Source: Cucumis sativus (Eukaryota > Streptophyta > Magnoliopsida > Cucurbitales > Cucurbitaceae). From it: 64,000 bases of DNA. The DNA lies in the NCBI RefSeq assembly GCF_000004075.3, contig NC_026657.2, positions 7,068,001 through 7,132,000 of the forward strand, read 5' to 3'. The notes beneath the pieces are model-generated. The model was given only the letters and a program-made list of their open reading frames with translations, searched no databases and was not told the origin of the DNA. The position numbers and the translations under genes were made by a program. Below, one piece after another: positions 57,901 to 64,000 of this stretch (position 1 is the first letter of the stretch; each line of letters starts with the position of its first letter).

Positions 57901-60900
57901 CATTTGTGAACTTCAATTCTAGATATTCAAATGTAAGAATGGAATCCATTATCCAACTATAATACAATATAAAAATGTAAAAATGGAAGCTATTTTGAGC
58001 CAGGTGCATACAATACAATAGAATAACACAGAAGAAGAGTTAAACCTCTCTTGGATCGTTTCAAAAACAGCAGAACTAGTTCAGAAAAAATAGCAAAATT
58101 ACAAAGCTGAGGTTATATGATTCTCGAACCCGATTAAGAGAGATTTCGAAAGGCAGAAAGGGAAGTGATAACTGACTAGGGAGAAAACGTTTAATTAGTA
58201 TAGATCAAATGGCCACTTTGGCCTATAATAATAGAAACATATCAATATCTTATTACTAATGATTTCCTAGACTATTTAGGTAATATTATTGAAACAAACG
58301 AATTGAACTATCTTAAAACAAATGTTCTTCGCTGGCGTTTCACAATTTGTTCAGAAGTGTTCTTATTTCTAATGATGATGTGTTACCCAATGCTCATTAA
58401 CAAATACTAACTCTTCAAGAAATTTTAACAATATATAATTTTATTATTATGTATACCATATGGAAAAATATTACAAAAAGAGGCTTGATTTTGTATACCA
58501 ATATCAAATAACTATAAAATACTAAGAAGCACAAATAATTTAAAAGAATAGTGGAGGTGGAGGTTGGAGTTGCGGCTAAAGTTGTTGGGAAGGATGGTGG
58601 TAGAGAAGACCAAAGTTATGGAGGAAAGGCGATGGGTAGAGACGAGAACACATGCAGCATAATGAAAGTGAGGTGAATGAATAAGAAGAGTTTAGATTAA
58701 AAGGACCACACACAGCAAAAATATAATTCATTAATTTGATGACATAATATAATAATGAGAGTTTTATATATTTGAAGTTAAAAAGAGTAGATTATTAGAT
58801 ATGTATTTGTGTATTTAAAAGATTAAAATATGAAGGATGGGAGGATAAAAGAAGAAAGATGGGGGGTGACAGAGGGCTAAGGTGCTCCTAGTGGACTTAC
58901 AAATAAGGAATGAAGGCATAGAGATTGGACATGTGAGCACGTCTGTTACATATTTGGCAATTAATAAGACACATCTTTATTCCATAAGCCACGGAATCTT
59001 TTTCTATTTTTGAAAACTTATTTTTATTTTGTTTTCATTTATGGTTTTGGTTTGGCTCAAAATACAGCACATCCTTCTCTTTTGTTGGATGCATGATTCT
59101 TTTCTAATTAATAATGCTCTCCCATTAACTTTATGCTCTTCCAACTTCTATGCTCAAATACTTTACTCCCAACCCTAAATATATAATAATATATATTAAT
59201 TTGATTAAATGAAGTTGGTTTTTTCTCATATTTGTAATTAATAGATTTTTTTAGTACTAGCTGAAAATTTGTCATGTATATATAATAGGTTCTAGTTCTT
59301 AATGTTTTAAAACTAAATTTATAAACACTCTCTATTTTTTTTTCTAATGTTTTGAAAAGATTTACACATTATTTTCAAATATATCAAATGTTTTAAAAAG
59401 ATTTACACATTGCTTTTAAATATTGCAAAATGTCACTGTTTTAGGATAGACTGTAATATATTTGTATGTTTGTATCATGATAGACACAAATAATAATGTA
59501 TGTTGATCTATTGTTGCCCATCACAAGTGAATTATGATATTTTGCTATATTTTCTAAAATAAATTTGAAGAATTCTAAAAAATAACAAATTTAACGAAAT
59601 ATAACAAAATTTCAAATTCTATCGTTTATCGTTATTGACACATATGCTCCTATTAATGACATTGATAAATAGTGATAGAAGTTTATATAACTTTTATAAA
59701 TATTTTAGTTTATTTTACTATTTTTAAAAATGTTCAAAAAAAATTTATATTTTCTATTGTTTTTAAAATATAATTTTATTTTAATTTACATACTCAGAAA
59801 AATATGCAAATCGTAAACAAAAAAAAAACGTTTAAATTTTTAAAGAAAAAAAAGGTTATCGAAGTTTAAATAAGTGATAATGGATGAATTATAGCCTTAG
59901 ATATATATGTTTTAGATAAGTGAATTGTCATTCAAGAATAAGTTGGTGATTTGGATTTGATTCCACCGTTTAAAAAAGAAAAAAACAAATGCAACCAAAC
60001 AAATATTTATCTTCTTCATATGGTCAAATTTGATGTCAACCATAAAAGAGTACGATTTCTCATGGACGTGCTTATATTCAATTTACTTTTCACATTTTTG
60101 TTTACAAAATAAGGTATAGCTTTAAATCTTTTTAAGATAGAGACATCGATAAATACATTATTTTGTCAGTATTTTATAAATAAGTTCATTATATTATATT
60201 TGAAAATGTATTTAAAAAAAAAAAACAATTTGAAACGATGTTTTTAAAAACTAAATAATGTGTTTAAAAAGTTGTATTTTTTTAAGAATGTAAAATAGGG
60301 TAAGAAATTGAAAAGAAGTATCAAATGATAATTTGGATACAAAATTCTAGGGATGATAGACAATAACACTTATATCATTAATTATATGGTGTACGTACTT
60401 TTTATCAAACTCCTAATTTACTTCTTCTCATTAAGTTTTAATTAATTATTTAATAACAAACTCATAAAATTGCCCCCAAAATTTGTACTTGTACCTATCT
60501 ATATATTAGCCTTCAAATTCTTATATCAATATAAACATGTTGGATTTGATACCAACATTTCTATCAAATATTGGGCATTCAATTTTATACATGCCTATAA
60601 CTTGTGTATTAATATATTTAAAATACAATTCTAATGAAGGTTTTTATAATTGTTTTACTTGAGAAAAATTTAAATTTCAAATTAGAAAATTATTAGAGTA
60701 TTAACAATACATTGACATAACCCAAAATCTATAATTTAAAATTGAATAAAATGTTCCCATGCAAGTTTAATCTCTTAGAAGTTAATTCATATAATTTGAT
60801 AAATGGAAATTTTCAAATATAAATTATTTATACTAGTTTCTTTTTCTTTTTTTTTGTCTATTTGGGACGAATTCCTTTTTTTTTTAAATCTCTAACCACA

Positions 60901-60960
60901 CTTTTATCAGTTAATTATATTTAAGGCTCTACTTAAAATAATCGAATTAAATGTATAAAT
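54963..60960. other. long intergenic region, no firm gene
   Basis: About 6 kb. The part 55.6-58.7 kb is less AT-rich and holds exon-like scraps on the minus strand (57195-57263, about 56560-56632, about 55870-55967) and a minus-strand TATA-like sequence near 58760-58775, but no coherent gene could be assembled. A 42-bp tandem duplication lies at 59346-59428. The stretch 59.5-59.8 kb resembles the fold-back repeat at 63.2 kb. Otherwise it is AT-rich. Confidence 0.45.
59346..59428. repeat. 42-bp tandem duplication
   Basis: Two adjacent copies share ATGTTTT.AAAAGATTTACACATT followed by related AT-rich sequence, with several differences. They lie in AT-rich intergenic DNA. Confidence 0.7.
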
Positions 60961-61157
60961 ATGATAATATGTTTTTACCAAATTGGAATTTATGTGACGC
61001 AATCAATCGAAAGGCATTGCATACCCAAATTTCCGCCACCGTCACAAGACTCACTACTCGTCTTCCTCCTCTGTCTCACTCTCGCATTTTCCATCAATTT
61101 CTTCTCATCGGATGATCGGAATTCCGGCGGGTCTTCAGTCACCGGTTCGCCTCTAAG

Positions 61158-61420
61158 GTGATACTCATCGTCTTCTTCTTCTTTCTTGATCATTTCCGTT
61201 CTCCTGATTCCCAGAGATATGTTCGGTTCAGTTCCACATTACAATGAGATGGAATTCCATTTTCTCCTTCTTTCTTTCCCAAGGAAAACGAAATTCTCTA
61301 TTATATTTCATATTATTTAATGCGATGCATGTATTTGACTGATTAACTGAATTGATTCGGTTCCTTTTTCTTCGTCTCGTTTTCTGCATTGATTTTTTAT
61401 TTCTACTGTAATTAAATCAG
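61158..61420 (+). other. inferred 5' UTR intron of the LEA_2 gene
   Basis: A GC-rich leader-like exon (about 61000-61157) ends CTCTAAG|GTGATA, and the acceptor ATTAAATCAG ends at 61420, 36 bases before the start codon. The region between is T-rich and without coding potential. Confidence 0.5.
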
Positions 61421-61456
61421 ATTTCCGTGAAGAATTTGTTGTGTAGTTCAGAGAAT

Positions 61457-62197
61457 ATGGCAGAGCCACCGCCATTGAAACCTATCCTCCAGAAGCCTCC
61501 GGGGTTTAAAGATCCGAATCACATTGCTCTGCCGGTGCCGAGACCGCCAGCGAGGAAACTGATATTACCGTCGCCTTTAAGCCAGAAGAACAAGAAGCGA
61601 CGGAGCTGCTGGCGGAGATGCTGTTGCTTCTTCTGCCTTTTGGTACTGATCTTAATCGTCGCAATTCTGGCCGTCGGTGGCGTTTTATACCTCTGGTTTG
61701 AGCCCAAACTCCCTGTGGTTCATCTTCAATCATTCCGGATCTCCAAATTCAACGTCACCGACAAATCGGACGGCTCGTATTTAAACGCCAAAACAATCGG
61801 TCGGATCGAAATCAAGAACCCTAACTCAAAGTTATCACTAAATTACGGCGATATCGAAGTTCAAATCGCCGCCGGAGAAGGCACTCGTACTGAATTAGGA
61901 TCGATGATCGTGCCTAGCTTCATTCAATCGGAGGAGAACACGACAAGTTTGAAGATCGAAACAATGGTTAGCAACGAAACAGTAGACGACGGAGCAGGCC
62001 GGAACCTGAACTCCGGCAACCGGACCGGAGAACTGGTGGTAAATGTGGAAGCACGTACGAAAATAGGATTCGTGGTGGATGGCCGTAGAATGCCGCCGGT
62101 AAAGATTGAAGTGAGTTGCGGAAGTGTGAGCTTGAAACGTCTGGACAGAGGGAACGTGCCGAAATGCTCCATTCATTTGCGCCGATGGTTTCTGTAA
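61457..62197 (+). CDS. LEA_2 / NDR1-HIN1-like (NHL) membrane protein
   Basis: Intronless CDS, 246 aa, ATG at 61457 (MAEPPPLKPILQKPPGFKDP); the in-frame extension to 61427 begins with GTG and is discarded. A proline-rich cytosolic N-terminus is followed by a basic Cys-rich patch (KNKKRRSCWRRCCCFFC), one membrane helix (LLVLILIVAILAVGGVLYLWF, about 71-90) and an extracytosolic LEA_2 domain (HLQSFRISKFNVTDKSDGSY, IEIKNPNSKLSLNYGDIEV), ending in the family-typical VKIEVSCGSVSL...CSIHLRRWFL. Two N-glycosylation sequons (NVT, NTT) lie in the outer part. Such proteins sit in the plasma membrane; related NHL proteins act in pathogen responses, but this subgroup is poorly characterised. The Arabidopsis relatives I recall are At2g46300 and At4g01110, next to GBF3 and GBF2. 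Confidence 0.88.
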   Translation: MAEPPPLKPILQKPPGFKDPNHIALPVPRPPARKLILPSPLSQKNKKRRSCWRRCCCFFCLLVLILIVAILAVGGVLYLWFEPKLPVVHLQSFRISKFNVTDKSDGSYLNAKTIGRIEIKNPNSKLSLNYGDIEVQIAAGEGTRTELGSMIVPSFIQSEENTTSLKIETMVSNETVDDGAGRNLNSGNRTGELVVNVEARTKIGFVVDGRRMPPVKIEVSCGSVSLKRLDRGNVPKCSIHLRRWFL

Positions 62198-64000
62198 CCA
62201 AAAAAAGAAAGAAGAAGAAAATTAAATCAAATAAATTTAAGATGGTAATTACAGTGTGATTATTAAACTCTATGAACACAGAAAAGTTTATGCGATTGAT
62301 TTTTACCCACAGAAAAACAAAATATAGGTATGCTTTTGGACTCAATTTTTGGTAACATTTTGATTTTTATAATTGTTCTGTAGAGAAAGATGTTGATAAT
62401 TCATATCATAATTGAAATCATTTTATGTCTCGTGATCTTCTTCTTTGTTTTAACATATATTTTTTAATGTACAATGTGATCGTTTGACATAGAAGTGTAT
62501 TGAAGAACTTTCGTGGTTTGAATTTGAATAAATTGTTTGAGAAACAAAAATAGAACCAAAAAAAATTCTATAAATATACACATGCATAACTTTGTAAATG
62601 TTATCCATTTAATCATTTCAATTTAGTTACATGTTACAGATTTACTTTCTATATTTGAATTTTAGTTCAATTATCCTTTACGACTAACTTTTTCTAATAC
62701 TCAGAGTTTAATCTTTTGATATTGATTTTAAGTTTTGAGTTACGTTAAAATAATATCCAAATGTCTTTTAGGTTTTTCATTTATACTTTCTTTTTGCTTC
62801 TATCCATTGTTATGTTCTTCCTTCTTTTGGTAAGTAATGACAACATCCATCACCATTTAGATTAATATTAGTATAACTTTTTAAGAGTCCATGGTTGATG
62901 GTTTATCTTTTTTTCTAACGTTCAATTAGTTGATAGTTACTCTTTGATACCACTGTATAAAGTCAATATAAGAGATCATTATTTTAAGTTGGCTAGCCTA
63001 CTTTTATGGTTTGTTGTTGGTGTGTTAAATATTTGTTTTTTGGAACCTAACATTTAATTAATATTGAGTTTTAGTCTCTTTTTGCACCTTAAATTGTTGG
63101 GTAGATTCGGATATGATTGAAGCCTTGGAATGAGATGTTTAGTTAATTAGACTACGGCTTTACAACTTTAGTTTTTTTTTTTGGAAAATTGGAATGGATT
63201 ACTATTTTAGCAATAATAATTAAAAATATAACAACATTTTTAAAAAATTACAAATATAGTAAAACTATCACTGATATATTTGTATTGCTAATAGACTTCA
63301 TATGATATATCAGTGATAGACCAATATTTACAACATGGTCTATCATTGATAGAATTTGACAAATTTTATTATATTTGTAATTTTTTTAAAATTGTGTTAC
63401 ATACTTAATTAATTTGAATTTAATTGTTAAATTTGCAACAATTAATTTTTTTCTTTTTTTTTTAATTATAACTTCATAACTATTAGAGAAGCGATTTTAT
63501 TTTCTTTCATTTTTTAATTAACAAACAATGTCTTTTTTTTTTCCTTCCCCTCTTTTAGTTGTGGATTGAACATAAAAAGAAATTAATGTTCAAATTATTA
63601 TATTTTTGTTAGGTTTATCTAACTTCTAAGACTGGAAAAGAAAGATGCCACTAATTTCAAATTTGGTGTCTATTAGATTCTTAATCTTTGTTAACAAGTA
63701 TTTAACGTTACGTCTACTACTTCATCTATACACTCCAATTTTGTGCTTAATTTCTTAATATTTTTTAAATTAATACTACGTCGTTAGTAAGTAAATGACA
63801 AAAATGGTTTTAAATCAAAATTAAAATTAGAAAAATGGTATAAAATAACATTTTGAAAATATGATATAGCAATTATAGCACACTCTTTTATAATTTTGCA
63901 AATATGACAAAATTTTCACTTCTTTATCTTCAATTTGTTATTATTCCTAAACTATCATTCAATAACTTATTTTTTTTTTCATCTTTTTAATATTCTAGTT
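62198..64000. other. LEA_2 3' UTR and AT-rich intergenic flank
   Basis: The 3' UTR is probably to about 62.4 kb. The remainder is AT-rich with no gene. It includes a fold-back repeat at 63237-63390 and, from 63.78 kb, further sequence of similar style (AAAAATGGT...GATATAGCAATTATAG) that continues to the window edge. Confidence 0.55.
63237..63390. mobile_element. fold-back MITE-like repeat, cucurbit-style
   Basis: The outer arms are TAAAAAATTACAAATATA (63241-63258) and its reverse complement at about 63370-63388. The inner perfect 15-bp arms are CTATCACTGATATAT (63266-63280) and ATATATCAGTGATAG (63305-63319), and another CTATCATTGATAG follows at 63350. It is non-coding. The vocabulary matches abundant short fold-backs I recall from cucurbit intergenic DNA. 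Confidence 0.6.

Noticed and set aside
58648-58660. miR172-like ATGCAGCAT and a miR398-like TGTGTTCTC
   Set aside because: Matches of about nine bases only, without a fold-back partner.
61895-62345. Minus-strand ORFs opposite the LEA_2 gene
   Set aside because: They are antisense shadows of a well-supported coding region with clear family motifs on the plus strand.
1-64000. CRISPR arrays, bacterial operons, prophage or organellar insertions
   Set aside because: No regularly spaced direct repeats, no operon-like gene packing, and no plastid- or mitochondrion-like gene blocks were seen. The sequence is ordinary plant nuclear DNA.

Overview
This window is nuclear DNA from a eudicot plant, most likely a rosid and plausibly a cucurbit. 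It has split genes with short AT-rich introns, CT-rich leaders, plant-specific protein families, a plant initiator tRNA-Met and a plant microRNA hairpin. Intergenic DNA is very AT-rich. Fold-back repeats built around a ctatcantgatag-type core near 63.3 kb resemble repeats I remember from cucurbit genomes. The species cannot be fixed from sequence alone.

Layout: 1-3.3 kb AT-rich flank; 3.3-4.1 kb C2-domain protein (+); 5.3 kb weak small ORF; 9.6-12.4 kb F-box protein of the HAWAIIAN SKIRT type (+) with a long leader, two uORFs and a leader intron; 14.9-18.9 kb MORN-less phosphatidylinositol-phosphate 5-kinase (+, eight coding exons); 19.7-20.0 kb MIR159-type microRNA gene (+); 20.9-21.5 kb degenerate tandem repeats; 22.4-26.6 kb BTB/BACK protein POB1/LRB (+, six coding exons, one non-canonical GC-AG intron); 29.6-30.4 kb putative mitoribosomal protein mL40 (-); 31.2-33.3 kb thylakoid protein CURT1 (-, five exons); 33.5-41 kb gene-poor DNA with islands of ACGT/G-box elements; 41-46.2 kb G-box binding factor bZIP (+, twelve coding exons); 47.6-47.9 kb promoter-like island without a gene; 48.5-48.8 kb MITE; 51.8-53.6 kb glucose-6-phosphate 1-epimerase-like protein (+, eight exons); 54.9 kb tRNA-iMet (-); 55-61 kb no clear gene but some exon-like scraps on the minus strand; 61.0-62.2 kb LEA_2/NHL-type membrane protein (+); then AT-rich DNA with another fold-back repeat.

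There is no operon logic in such a genome, but the gene set is not random. From memory, neighbours in Arabidopsis include HWS-LRB2-epimerase (At3g61590-61600-61610), MIR159C-LRB1-GBF3 (At2g46255-46260-46270) and C2-PIP5K10-LRB3-CURT1A-GBF2-LEA_2 (At4g01200 down to At4g01110). This window looks like an unfractionated version of those three duplicated segments in one piece. Several genes touch light or ABA signalling (LRB, GBF, CURT1 with a promoter G-box) and small-RNA activity (HWS next to MIR159).

Exon boundaries were placed by hand from splice-site dinucleotides, reading phase and remembered family sequences. All seven genes with introns in the coding region (PIP5K, POB1, CURT1, GBF and the epimerase) or in the leader only (HWS, LEA_2) sum to an intact reading frame. 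UTR limits and leader introns are inference.
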